DNA from: CAZZCU01 sp964652825
Lineage (GTDB): Bacteria > Bdellovibrionota_B > Oligoflexia > Oligoflexales > CAZZCU01
Length of the DNA stretch: 64,000 nt
Reading direction: 5' to 3'
Assembly: GCA_964652825.1 (NCBI GenBank)
Contig: CAZZCU010000007.1
Location: 32,456-96,455, forward strand
Part shown: positions 10,601 to 18,570 of the stretch, piece by piece
Layout of the letters: each line of letters opens with the position of its first letter
Numbering within the stretch: position 1 is the first letter of the stretch
Notes under the pieces: model-generated
Databases searched by the model: none
What the model was told of the DNA's origin: nothing
What the model saw: only the letters and a program-made list of their open reading frames with translations
Position numbers and translations under genes: made by a program

Positions 10601-11207
10601 TGCTCACCCCCTGGATTTGTTTAAAGAGGACATGCGTTTTAGAAAATGTCCGCTCAAGGAACTAGAAAAACGTCTTGGCGAAAAAGAAATTCCTATCGTT
10701 GCCGTTACCAGCGCGGTCGAAGAACGCATCACCAAAACCGGACGCAAACTCAGCATTCTTTATCTTGATGATCAGACTGCCACTATCGAACTGCTTTGCT
10801 TTGCCAAAGGTGATGAAGCACCGGAACTACCAAAGTCCGGCCAGGTGATCATTGCCTGGGTGTCGATCGATACCGGCTTTGACGGCACCGGCATACGTTA
10901 CAAATTGGATCGCTGGCAAGACCTGGCCGAATTTCGCGGCACACGCGTGAAATCCTTTTATCTACGTCTGAAAGCTGGTGATAAAACTGAAATCGCCGGA
11001 GCGACAGCGCAATTTTTGCCCGCGATTAAACGCGTGATGCAGGATCATCCCGGCAAGACCTCGCTCAAAATTGCTATCGAGTATAATGATACGCGTGTCA
11101 TCATCTCACCGGATAATTTGCGTATCGATCTTAACAATGCTTTTTTGCAGAACCTAAACGATCTGAAAATTCCGCCCACTGATTTAGACATTTTATATCA
11201 ATTATGA
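7617..11207 (+). CDS. dnaE: DNA polymerase III alpha subunit (DnaE)
   Basis: Catalytic subunit of the replicative polymerase. The 1196-residue protein starts with a PHP domain (HLHVHSEYSLTDGA, LTDHGNL, SADAHYGKREDADAH) in which most metal-ligand positions look intact, unlike the degenerate E. coli domain. The palm carries PDFDVDF at residues 439-445 with the catalytic aspartates. Finger motifs (LESRGMQQL, FRPGPLGSGM, YQEQVQ, YGFNKSHSAAYG) and a C-terminal OB-type domain near residues 1020-1110 follow. The ATG overlaps the guaA stop and is preferred to the in-frame GTG at 7608. The next gene begins inside the stop (ATGA). Confidence 0.97.
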   Translation: MADFVHLHVHSEYSLTDGAITIKGMLDRAKELGQTAIALTDHGNLFAAVEFWDKATKKGIKPIIGCEIYHAGQPPLPAANENNDSEQTASTPAQPYHLVLLAKNNSGYRNLIKLVSDGYLKQPDTQRIPVVPESSLDQYGSDLIALSACVMGEFAMLVARLREIEGHTPDLTLPPTSTAGNDVYAVLRTHVDKMTARFGAGNYYIELIDNNLPEQKRQLPDIVAAARHFALPLVASADAHYGKREDADAHAVLLAIKNELTISEIRNRRKGVEFHLFDNQEFAAKYGAWPEAIANTRKIADECQIDIGFGKYYLPQFSLGTDETADEGLHRLAHEGLNERFEMLRKVYGPSFNDEQQATYRKRLDYEIDVIIKMGFPGYFLIVQDFINWAKRNEIPVGPGRGSGAGSLVAYALRITDLDPIPYNLLFERFLNPERVSMPDFDVDFCQDRRDEVIQYVMHRYGSENVAQITTFGKMLAKAVVRDVGRVLEIGYGRVDRIAKLIPLELGITLEDAYARDPRIKEEASKDQRIAELLKYAEALEGLSRHTSVHAAGLVISDGDMTNYVPVYRGENGVLITHFEKDNVEKIGLIKFDFLGLKTLTVIDQAVRLVRGSVNPDFDITAIPIEDPEVYKSISTANTVGIFQLESRGMQQLIVKQQPNKFEDLVALVALFRPGPLGSGMVDDYVERKHGRQKISYPLPQLEPILKETYGMIVYQEQVQRIASDLARYSLGEADLLRRAMGKKKPEEMAKQKNRFIEGCIANNIQETIASDLFDLMAKFAEYGFNKSHSAAYGLVSYQTAYLKHYYPEQFMAAIMTCDMDNTDKVTRYVAECRRLGFKVLQPDINRSSLTFDVAGEKCIGFALGAIKGIGLGALEPLVSERNAAGPFGTLEDLARRVHLANVGKKTLELLIQAGALDSFGETRVRLLANVADLVRFSDDIHSAKRTGQRSLFDNNAAADDNHTGWQLQVAAPKISNDTPSYLEREKALLGVYLSAHPLDLFKEDMRFRKCPLKELEKRLGEKEIPIVAVTSAVEERITKTGRKLSILYLDDQTATIELLCFAKGDEAPELPKSGQVIIAWVSIDTGFDGTGIRYKLDRWQDLAEFRGTRVKSFYLRLKAGDKTEIAGATAQFLPAIKRVMQDHPGKTSLKIAIEYNDTRVIISPDNLRIDLNNAFLQNLNDLKIPPTDLDILYQL

Positions 11208-12181
11208 GCTGGCTAAAATCGCACAAACTTTTGCTGGTAAGCCTGTGTCTGTTGGTTGGTTTACTGTGGTTTATTCCACCGGTCTGGATGCTCCATACCG
11301 GTGTTGTCACGGTCACGCAATGGACGAAAAGAAAAGGCGAACAGGAAGCCAAGGTCGGCCCCAAACATCCCGGTTGGATTTCCAGCAAGAACGTTTCCAA
11401 ACATGTTTTCAACGCCATTGTGACCGCCGAAGATGCCCGCTTTTATCAACATCACGGTCTGGATGTCGCCGAAATTATCAAAAGCGCGGATATCAACATC
11501 CGACGCGGCAAATTCTCACGTGGTGCATCCACGATCACGCAACAAGTCGTCAAGATGGCGTTTTTGACCCGCAAAAAATCGTTAGTGCGCAAAGCCCGCG
11601 AAGCGCTGGGGGCTGTGATTTTGGAACTGACGATGGACAAAACGACCATTCTTGAATGGTATATCAATCTCGCTGAGTTTGGTGATGGTGTTTATGGTAT
11701 TAGGTCGGCATCAATGCATTATTTTCAGACCAAACCAGAGTTGTTGACGATTCCGCAGGCAGCGCATTTAGCTCTGGTACTGCCGGCGCCGAACAGTTGG
11801 TCATTCGGCTTGCGACGACGCAATCTGACAGCGTTTGGACAACGACGTTACGGCGCGATCATCAATGGCATGCGCAAGAATGGCTATATCACTGACAGTC
11901 AATGGTTGCAGGCACTCGCCTCCGGCAACTTCGGCGAACCTGTCCCCAGTTACGAACGCGCGTTGGCGCAATACAATGCGCGTAATGCCGCCGACATGGA
12001 TACGATCAGCACAATGGACACCATCGTGGAACGCGAGCTGATGTCCACCGACGCTCGCGCTGTCGAGCCTGGCCCCGAAGAAAAAGAAAGCGTCCTCGAA
12101 CAAGAGGAATTAATGATCGAAGACCTGCCACCTCTGGCACCGTCCGACACTCCCGAGGCACCCGACCATGCCCCAGAGTAA
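11204..12181 (+). CDS. mtgA: Monofunctional peptidoglycan glycosyltransferase (GT51)
   Basis: Predicted to polymerise lipid II into glycan strands at the periplasmic face of the inner membrane. An N-terminal transmembrane anchor (about residues 9-32) precedes the GT51 domain. The first motif TAEDARFYQHHG contains the likely catalytic Glu76; then come GASTITQQVVK, RKAREALGA and the LEWYINLAEFG-type motif. No transpeptidase domain follows, so it is the monofunctional type. Unusual is an acidic, proline-rich tail of about 75 residues (after residue 250), probably disordered. Coupled to dnaE by ATGA and overlapping the next gene by 14 bp. Confidence 0.92.
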   Translation: MSWLKSHKLLLVSLCLLVGLLWFIPPVWMLHTGVVTVTQWTKRKGEQEAKVGPKHPGWISSKNVSKHVFNAIVTAEDARFYQHHGLDVAEIIKSADINIRRGKFSRGASTITQQVVKMAFLTRKKSLVRKAREALGAVILELTMDKTTILEWYINLAEFGDGVYGIRSASMHYFQTKPELLTIPQAAHLALVLPAPNSWSFGLRRRNLTAFGQRRYGAIINGMRKNGYITDSQWLQALASGNFGEPVPSYERALAQYNARNAADMDTISTMDTIVERELMSTDARAVEPGPEEKESVLEQEELMIEDLPPLAPSDTPEAPDHAPE

Positions 12182-12836
12182 AACACTTGCCAACTTTAAA
12201 TTATGGTTGAGTTGCTGGGCTATTTATCTGCTGTTTAGACTTCTCGTTGCAACCTGGCGCTACCGCGTTATTGGTCTTGAGCATAAATCGGCAGCGCAAA
12301 CACTACATCCCAGCGGTAGTTATGCGTTCGCACTTTGGCACAATAATCTGTTTGCCTGTATCGCCGCGCACGCCGGACAAAATATCTCACCGATGATCAG
12401 TCCATCCAATGATGGCGAGTTGGTGGCATTTGTCGCCCGAAAACTCGGCCTGTCACCAGTACGCGGTAGCAGTTCACGCGACGGCGAGGCCGCGCGCCTT
12501 GCTCTGCAGAAACTTGTCAGACAAGGCATACACGCCGCCTATGCCGTTGATGGACCGCGTGGACCCAAATACAAAGTCAAGCCGGGCATCATCGACATCT
12601 CGCGCAAGGAACAGATTCCGGTGTTACCACTGGCGGCAGTGGCTGATCGCCATTGGACGCTTAGCAAAACCTGGGATCACTTTCGTATCCCCAAATTTTT
12701 CAGCTGTGTTACCGTCATCTACGGCAAACCATACGTAGTGCCGCCAGAGACGCAGGGGCTGGCTTTTGCCGAGGCCAAGCACGAACTAGCGCAACAATTG
12801 CTGGACTTGGAAGATCGAGTCTTAGAGCATGCATAA
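12168..12836 (+). CDS. DUF374 family lysophospholipid-acyltransferase-like protein
   Basis: A 222-residue membrane-associated protein of the DUF374 family, related to lysophospholipid and lipid A acyltransferases. Visible family motifs are ALWHNNLF near residue 55, SPSNDGELVAF, RGSSSRDGEAA and AVDGPRGPKYKVKPG. An N-terminal hydrophobic segment (about residues 11-28) suggests a membrane anchor. Substrate is unknown; acylation of a lipid A or phospholipid intermediate is inferred from homology only. It overlaps the transglycosylase gene by 14 bp and the NFACT gene by 8 bp, so all are probably one transcript. Confidence 0.88.
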   Translation: MPQSKTLANFKLWLSCWAIYLLFRLLVATWRYRVIGLEHKSAAQTLHPSGSYAFALWHNNLFACIAAHAGQNISPMISPSNDGELVAFVARKLGLSPVRGSSSRDGEAARLALQKLVRQGIHAAYAVDGPRGPKYKVKPGIIDISRKEQIPVLPLAAVADRHWTLSKTWDHFRIPKFFSCVTVIYGKPYVVPPETQGLAFAEAKHELAQQLLDLEDRVLEHA

Positions 12837-14247
12837 AAATCCCGAAGCATTGATTAAATGCAGCAAATGTTGGCAGAACGATCAATGGCAGATCGTCTGG
12901 CAAGCTGAGATTGTACGACCGGGCGCGGACGTGACTGAACGCAAGCGGCAACGTATTTATCTGAGTATCAATGTCGCACAACAACATCGCGGCATCATGT
13001 TGTTAAATGATAAGCCGGCGCAACTAAACGCCACTGGCAGTATGGCCAGCAAAATCCGCAAACATATTCCAGGTTGTCTCATAACAAAAATCCTGGTCTC
13101 GCCAGCAACCAACGCCATCTGCATACCATTGTACTCGCGGCCACAAAATCCTCCCGCCTATTATCTGCTGCTGGATGACGCCAGACCCCCGGCTTTGGAG
13201 CTGATCAACGACAACAACGAAAGTCTGTTGCGTTATGGCCAGGGCGGAACTTACACGAAAGCCAAATTATTTCAGGGACAACTCGCCGACGACGGCTGGC
13301 GCGACATCCTACCTCGGCTGATCGACGAACTAGCATTACCGGCAGCAGCGACAACCACGACCAACGAGACCGCGGCACCGGAGTTGGCGGCGCAGCGCGA
13401 ACTCGGGCGACGACTGGCGCGCAAGCTAAAGACTTTAAAGAAAGCCCAGGAAAAACAAGAGCAACATGTACCGCAAGCAAGGCAGGCGGAACACCTCATG
13501 ATGCAAGCGCATCTGTTGCAGCGTTTTTTGTATCGGATTCAACCGGGAGCAAGCGAGCTGGTTTTAGGTGCCGCGGAAACCGGTACCGAAGCAACAACGA
13601 TTCCTCTCGATGAAAATCTGGAACCCGGCGCCAATCTGGAAGCTTTGTTTCTACGTGCAAAACGCGCGCGACATGCCAAAGATGCCAGCGGCAAGCAACT
13701 CAGCGGCATCGAACATGATCTGCGCATCGTCGCAGACGATCTGGCACGTCTGCGTGGCTCGGAACTCGTACCGGCGACAGAACTTGCTGTAATCGCCCGC
13801 CGGCACCAGTTACAAACCTCGCAGGCATCCAGCAAAAGTAAAACCACGCCGGTCGCCAAACCCTTCAAGACTTTTTTATCGGCAACCGGTACATCGATTT
13901 TTGTCGCAAAAAGCGCCGCTGATGGTGACCAACTGCTGAAGGCGGCTAAAGCCAATGATTTTTGGTTTCATTGTGTCGGTGCTACCGGCTCACATGTGAT
14001 TGTGCCGTTTCAGAAAAGTTTTGCCCAGGGTTTGCCGCCTGAGACCGAGCACGCAGCGGCAATGCTGGCATTGCATCATTCGACGTTGAGGCAAAATCAT
14101 GCTGGCGAGGTTTATCGCAGCCGTCGCCAGTTTTTGCGCAAGCGTAAAGGCATGCCGGCTGGACTTTGGACGATCGAGCGTTCGGAAACTATTTTTGTTA
14201 AATATACCGCCGCCGAGCTGGAAGAGCTGTTCGCGAGACATCCATGA
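12829..14247 (+). CDS. NFACT family protein (RqcH/FbpA-like)
   Basis: The C-terminal third matches the NFACT RNA-binding domain: FLSATGTSIFVAKSAADGDQL, then DFWFHCVGATGSHVIVP, about residues 345-440. A charged coiled coil (about residues 185-225, rich in Arg, Lys, Gln) precedes it. RqcH-type members bind the obstructed 50S subunit and add C-terminal alanine tails. The N-terminal NFACT-N part is short and divergent (about 170 residues), and 472 residues is below the usual 550-580. I therefore do not assign the rqcH symbol. Start ATG overlaps the upstream gene by 8 bp, and its stop overlaps the next start (ATGA). Confidence 0.85.
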   Translation: MHKNPEALIKCSKCWQNDQWQIVWQAEIVRPGADVTERKRQRIYLSINVAQQHRGIMLLNDKPAQLNATGSMASKIRKHIPGCLITKILVSPATNAICIPLYSRPQNPPAYYLLLDDARPPALELINDNNESLLRYGQGGTYTKAKLFQGQLADDGWRDILPRLIDELALPAAATTTTNETAAPELAAQRELGRRLARKLKTLKKAQEKQEQHVPQARQAEHLMMQAHLLQRFLYRIQPGASELVLGAAETGTEATTIPLDENLEPGANLEALFLRAKRARHAKDASGKQLSGIEHDLRIVADDLARLRGSELVPATELAVIARRHQLQTSQASSKSKTTPVAKPFKTFLSATGTSIFVAKSAADGDQLLKAAKANDFWFHCVGATGSHVIVPFQKSFAQGLPPETEHAAAMLALHHSTLRQNHAGEVYRSRRQFLRKRKGMPAGLWTIERSETIFVKYTAAELEELFARHP

Positions 14248-15575
14248 ACACGAACAACATCGGTAAATTTGATCTGCACACGCATCTCTTCGGATGTCTG
14301 ACAGCCGCTGATGTCTGGGAGATAGGACGCGATCGCGTTGCTACTCACACCACCGGCCTGGAATGGTACGCCCGCGAGTATCAGGCGGCAGTGGGACGCA
14401 CACCGAATTGGCGAAGCTATTGGCAAAGTCCAAGCGGCCTGACCGAGCTCGAACAGGATTTTCTTTTGCGCGAGCCAGCATCGTTTGCGATCTTTCAGGC
14501 CAAGTTCAATCTACTGATTGCTTTATTTCCCCTGGCGGCTGATTCGTCAGCGATGATCTTGCAACATGTCGGGCGTCAACATGCGCGGGATGGACTGACG
14601 GCGGTGGAATACCGCACGTTATTGCCAATGCGCTTTACCAAAGAGCAGGTTGATGATTATCTCGGCGCTTTGACCGCTGTTTGCGAGGAACTGACTCACG
14701 ACAGCGACGGTGTATTTTCGCCGCGACTGGCATTGAGTTTGCCGCGCCCGAATCGCGAATTCACCGATCGCTACCAACTGCTGCGTAGCTGGCTGCAGGC
14801 GCATCCGCGGCAGGCGCGCTATATTACTGGCATCGACTTGTGCGGATTTGAGGAGCCCGATCCGCCGCGCGACAAAGTCGAGCCTTTTCGGCAAATCAGC
14901 CACGATAACAGCGCCGGTCAATCTCTTAAAATTTTACATCACGTCGGGGAATCATTTGTCGGCTTAAGCCTGGCGTCCGCGGCACGCCGTGTTTTTGAGG
15001 CGGGGCACGCTGGTGCCGATCGGCTTGGGCATGCGTTGGCTTTGGGCCTGGCGCCGGAGTTATTCGCCGCGCGCAAGCAGTGGCCGGAGGCACGTCACGA
15101 GCGCCTATACCATCTCACCTGGCTGCAACGCCACGCATCCTGGCTGGCCGAACGCGGCTACTTGGTCGAGCAAACCACCATCGCTCATGAGTTGGAGGCG
15201 CTGCAAGCAAGCAATCTGCCTGAGGTTGCTCTCACTTATGACGACGAGGCTATAGCGACGACCAGACGACTGCAGGATGCGCTCATGCGCGGGTTGGCGG
15301 AACTCCCCTGCGTGATCGAAAGCTGCCCGACTTCCAATCACCTTATCTCAGCACAACCCTTGGCGGATCATCCTTTGCGGCGATTTCTTGAGAACGGTCT
15401 TAGGGTCTGTATCGGTAGCGATGATCCAGGCATCATGGCCACTAGCCTCGATCGGGAGCTGAGGCTTTGCGCCGACGTTATCGGCAGCGACGCAAACGCC
15501 ATGGCGGCTTTGACAAATACAGCCCGAGAAATTGCCGAGACACATCTGGATTTAGGACTTTCGCGAAGCCCTTAA
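14244..15575 (+). CDS. Adenosine deaminase family protein
   Basis: Belongs to the adenosine/AMP deaminase branch of the amidohydrolases. Seen in order: the zinc ligands in DLHTHLFG (residues 10-17), the substrate-loop-like GIDLCGFE, LHHVGES with the third His and the catalytic Glu region, DRLGHAL, ESCPTSN and CIGSDDPGIM with the zinc Asp. At 443 residues it is longer than E. coli Add (333), mainly because of extra helices between residues 30 and 190, so the substrate may differ from adenosine. Translation is coupled to the NFACT gene by ATGA. Proximity to guaB, guaA and ade supports a purine role, which is inference. Confidence 0.88.
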   Translation: MNTNNIGKFDLHTHLFGCLTAADVWEIGRDRVATHTTGLEWYAREYQAAVGRTPNWRSYWQSPSGLTELEQDFLLREPASFAIFQAKFNLLIALFPLAADSSAMILQHVGRQHARDGLTAVEYRTLLPMRFTKEQVDDYLGALTAVCEELTHDSDGVFSPRLALSLPRPNREFTDRYQLLRSWLQAHPRQARYITGIDLCGFEEPDPPRDKVEPFRQISHDNSAGQSLKILHHVGESFVGLSLASAARRVFEAGHAGADRLGHALALGLAPELFAARKQWPEARHERLYHLTWLQRHASWLAERGYLVEQTTIAHELEALQASNLPEVALTYDDEAIATTRRLQDALMRGLAELPCVIESCPTSNHLISAQPLADHPLRRFLENGLRVCIGSDDPGIMATSLDRELRLCADVIGSDANAMAALTNTAREIAETHLDLGLSRSP

Positions 15576-15624
15576 AGCCGTCATAATTGAGGGTTCAAGG
15601 CTGGACCTTTTTTTTGGATCTGTT

Positions 15625-17433
15625 ATGGAAGAACAAGATAATCCCAAATTGTTTCGCATTCGCCATTCGCTCGCGCACGTCTTAGCTCAGGCCGTACAGA
15701 CGAAATTTCCGGGCGTTAAGTTGGGTTTTGGTCCGCCTACCGACACCGGGTTCTTCTATGATTTCGACTTTGGTGCACAGCAAATCTCTCTCGATGATCT
15801 CAAGGATATCGAGAAAATCATGCGCCGTATTATCGCCGAACGCCAAGCATTCCAACGCGATGATCTTGATGCCAAAGGCGCCAAGGCAAAACTCCAAGCC
15901 CTAGGCGATGAGACCTACAAACAAGAAAACGTCGAGAATTTGCAGCAACGCGGTGTTACCAATTTTTCTTTTTACTCAAATGGCAAATTTGCTGATCTCT
16001 GCGAAGGTCCGCACGTGGAACATACCGGACAGCTGCCGCCCGATGCCTTCAAACTTGATCGCGTCGCTGGCGCCTATTGGCTCGGCAGCGAAAAAAACAA
16101 AATGCTGACGCGCATCTACGGCTTGGCTTTTGAAAACAAGGATCAGCTCCAGCAATTTGTCAAACGCCGGCAGACAGCCGAGGAATTCGATCACAAAAAA
16201 CTCGGCAAAGAACTCGATTTATTTCATTTCGACGATTTGATCGGCAAAGGTTTACCGCTGTGGCTACCAAACGGCACGATCATTCGCGAAGCCGTTGAGG
16301 ATTTTGCCAAAGAAAAAGAACGTGCTTACGGCTATCAACGAGTCGCCACCCCGCATGTCACCAAGGCAGATTTGTTTCTAAAATCGCAACACCTACCGGC
16401 TTATGCTGACTCGATGTTTCCGCCGATGATCGCCGAGGATGAAGGCAAGAAACAGGAATTTTATCTCAAGCCGATGAATTGCCCGTTTCATCATCTGATT
16501 TTCAAATCAAGGATGCGTAGTTATCGCGATCTGCCGCTGCGACTCGCGGAGTACGGCACAGTTTATCGCTATGAGCAATCCGGAGAACTCAGCGGCCTGC
16601 TGCGCGTACGCTGCATGACCATGAACGACGCGCATATTTATTTGACTCCCGATCAGTTTGAAAGCGAATTCCGCCAGCTCATGCAGATGTACGATGAGTT
16701 CTACACGACTTTTAAACTGAGCAACTACAAGCATCGCCTGTCGATTCGCGGTGGCAATAATCCCGAGAAATTCAAAGGCGATCCGATCATGTGGGACAAA
16801 GCCGAAGCCATGCTGGCAAAAGTCATGGACGATATGGGCATCAAGTATGTCATCGGCGAGGGTGAGGCCGCGTTCTACGGTCCAAAGATTGATTTTCAAT
16901 TTAAGAATCTCATGGGCCGTGAAGAAACCATGTCCACCATTCAGGTTGATTTCCTCAACTCAAAGAATTTTGATCTAAGCTACATTGATGAACAAGGCCA
17001 GGCGGTGGAGCCGGTCATTATTCATCGCGCTCCCTTGTCGACGCACGAACGCTTTTTATCATTCATCACCGAGTACTATGGTGGAGCGTTCCCCACCTGG
17101 ATGGCACCGGTACAAGTCGCATTGATTCCGGTCAACGAAGAGTGTTTTGCTTATACCAATCAATTGGCTGACGAGCTGAAGACCAAAGATGTACGGGTTA
17201 TCGTTGACGACTCGAACAATACCTTTAACAAGAAGATACGTAACAACACTGTGCGTAAAATTCCAATCATGCTGATTATCGGCGCCAAAGAAGTTGCCGA
17301 AGATAACGTGACGATTCGTCGTTACGGCGTGCAGGAACAAAAACAAGCACAGCGACAGGCGTTTGTCAGTGATCTTCTGGAAGAAATCAGAACGCGAACG
17401 ATGCTACGCGAGCCGATGGGATCCATCATTTAA
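15625..17433 (+). CDS. thrS: Threonyl-tRNA synthetase lacking the TGS domain
   Basis: Charges tRNA-Thr. The protein begins directly at the editing domain: RIRHSLAHVLAQA (His14, His18) and CEGPHV are the editing-site motifs. The class II catalytic core has the zinc-binding KPMNCPFHH, and motifs VYRYEQSGELSGLLRVR and GEGEAAFYGPKIDF. The anticodon-binding domain starts near residue 495. At 602 residues it lacks the roughly 60-residue N-terminal TGS domain of E. coli ThrRS (642). No in-frame upstream extension fits, since the preceding gene ends 49 bp earlier. The Shine-Dalgarno is weak (GGAT). Confidence 0.96.
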   Translation: MEEQDNPKLFRIRHSLAHVLAQAVQTKFPGVKLGFGPPTDTGFFYDFDFGAQQISLDDLKDIEKIMRRIIAERQAFQRDDLDAKGAKAKLQALGDETYKQENVENLQQRGVTNFSFYSNGKFADLCEGPHVEHTGQLPPDAFKLDRVAGAYWLGSEKNKMLTRIYGLAFENKDQLQQFVKRRQTAEEFDHKKLGKELDLFHFDDLIGKGLPLWLPNGTIIREAVEDFAKEKERAYGYQRVATPHVTKADLFLKSQHLPAYADSMFPPMIAEDEGKKQEFYLKPMNCPFHHLIFKSRMRSYRDLPLRLAEYGTVYRYEQSGELSGLLRVRCMTMNDAHIYLTPDQFESEFRQLMQMYDEFYTTFKLSNYKHRLSIRGGNNPEKFKGDPIMWDKAEAMLAKVMDDMGIKYVIGEGEAAFYGPKIDFQFKNLMGREETMSTIQVDFLNSKNFDLSYIDEQGQAVEPVIIHRAPLSTHERFLSFITEYYGGAFPTWMAPVQVALIPVNEECFAYTNQLADELKTKDVRVIVDDSNNTFNKKIRNNTVRKIPIMLIIGAKEVAEDNVTIRRYGVQEQKQAQRQAFVSDLLEEIRTRTMLREPMGSII

Positions 17434-17457
17434 TCCGGTGTCATAGGAGCGCAGAGC

Positions 17458-18429
17458 ATGGCCAAGCGTATCCTCATCATTCAACTGCGCCAACTGGGCG
17501 ATATTTTATTGACGACGCCCTGTATTACGGTGCTGCGTCAGGCTTTGCCAGATGCTCAAATCGACTTCTGCGCGCATCGCATGGGTCGCCTGATTCTTGA
17601 CGGCAACCCACACCTCAACCATCTGCACACTTATGGCGATGATTTTACGCTCAAACAACATTGGCAATTCATCACGCATCTGCGCAAGCAACGCTACGAT
17701 TTGGTTTTCGACTTTATGAATAATCCACGCAGTGCGCTCTTTAGTATCGCCTCGGGCGCCACTCGGCGCCTGGCGTTTCAATCAGCGCGTGCCTGGTGTT
17801 ATACGCAGACCACGCCACGACCGTTAGATGAGCATTATATCGCCCAAGAAAAACTCAAGCTTGTGCGCGCCGCCGGCATCGATGCTGCAACGACACCTTT
17901 GGTGTTGCCGCTGTCATCCGAGCATCACCTGCCAACAACGGCGTTTGCTGCACGACATCCGGAGTTCAAGCTAGCGCCTTTGCGGGTGGTTCTGAGTCCG
18001 ACGCATCGACGCACACCGCGACAATGGCCGCTGGAACGATATGCGGCGATCGCGGATTTTTTAGCGCGCGAGTGGGCAGCCTTTGTTTCCTGGAGTTGGG
18101 GCCCGGGAGAAGAACATATCGTTGATCAGTGCATCGCGCTCACCAAAACCGCGACTTACAAAATGCCGGCCACCAATTTTCGCGAGATGGCGGCGTTTAT
18201 CAAAAGCCACGATCTTTTTATCGGCAACTCCAACGGTCCCAGCCATGTCGCGGTTGCCGTGGATATCTGTTCGCTGCAACTACATGGTCCCACCCGCTCC
18301 AGTTCTTGGTGCCCGCAAACCGAGAAGCACCAGGCGCTTCAGGCACCAAGCCAGCAGGGTGATATCTCGGCCATCACCGTTGAGATGGTAATCGATAAGT
18401 TGACGGCAATGCGTCCGCAGATCAGATGA
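17458..18429 (+). CDS. Glycosyltransferase family 9 (heptosyltransferase-like)
   Basis: A 323-residue GT9 protein, the family of ADP-heptose:LPS heptosyltransferases. The N-terminus RILIIQLRQLGDILLTTP is the family signature, followed by FDFMNNPRSALFSI. In the C-terminal nucleotide-sugar domain come LSPTHRRTPRQWP, a FIGNSNGPSHVAVA motif and LHGPTRSSSWCP. GGAG lies 8 nt before the ATG. Its likely role is to extend an LPS core, which fits kdsB 3.6 kb downstream, but whether the sugar is heptose cannot be told from sequence. Confidence 0.9.
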   Translation: MAKRILIIQLRQLGDILLTTPCITVLRQALPDAQIDFCAHRMGRLILDGNPHLNHLHTYGDDFTLKQHWQFITHLRKQRYDLVFDFMNNPRSALFSIASGATRRLAFQSARAWCYTQTTPRPLDEHYIAQEKLKLVRAAGIDAATTPLVLPLSSEHHLPTTAFAARHPEFKLAPLRVVLSPTHRRTPRQWPLERYAAIADFLAREWAAFVSWSWGPGEEHIVDQCIALTKTATYKMPATNFREMAAFIKSHDLFIGNSNGPSHVAVAVDICSLQLHGPTRSSSWCPQTEKHQALQAPSQQGDISAITVEMVIDKLTAMRPQIR

Positions 18430-18489
18430 TTTGGTAAAAGTGCAAATATATTTATTGCTCTCAATGAGATCCCAATCCTGAACGTATCC

Positions 18490-18521
18490 CGTCATTCTGA
18501 GGCAAAGCCGAAGAATCTCTT
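18490..18521 (+). repeat. Degenerate copy of the dispersed REP-like repeat
   Basis: The segment begins CGTCATTCTGAGG and ends GAAGAATCTCTT. It matches the repeat unit of the 48.5 kb array with two single-base insertions and a few substitutions. It lies in the 141-bp gap between the GT9 gene and the M16-like gene. Confidence 0.75.
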
Positions 18522-18570
18522 AATTGCCGACACCAATCGACCGATAACAAGCACTCACGAGGAAACCAGA

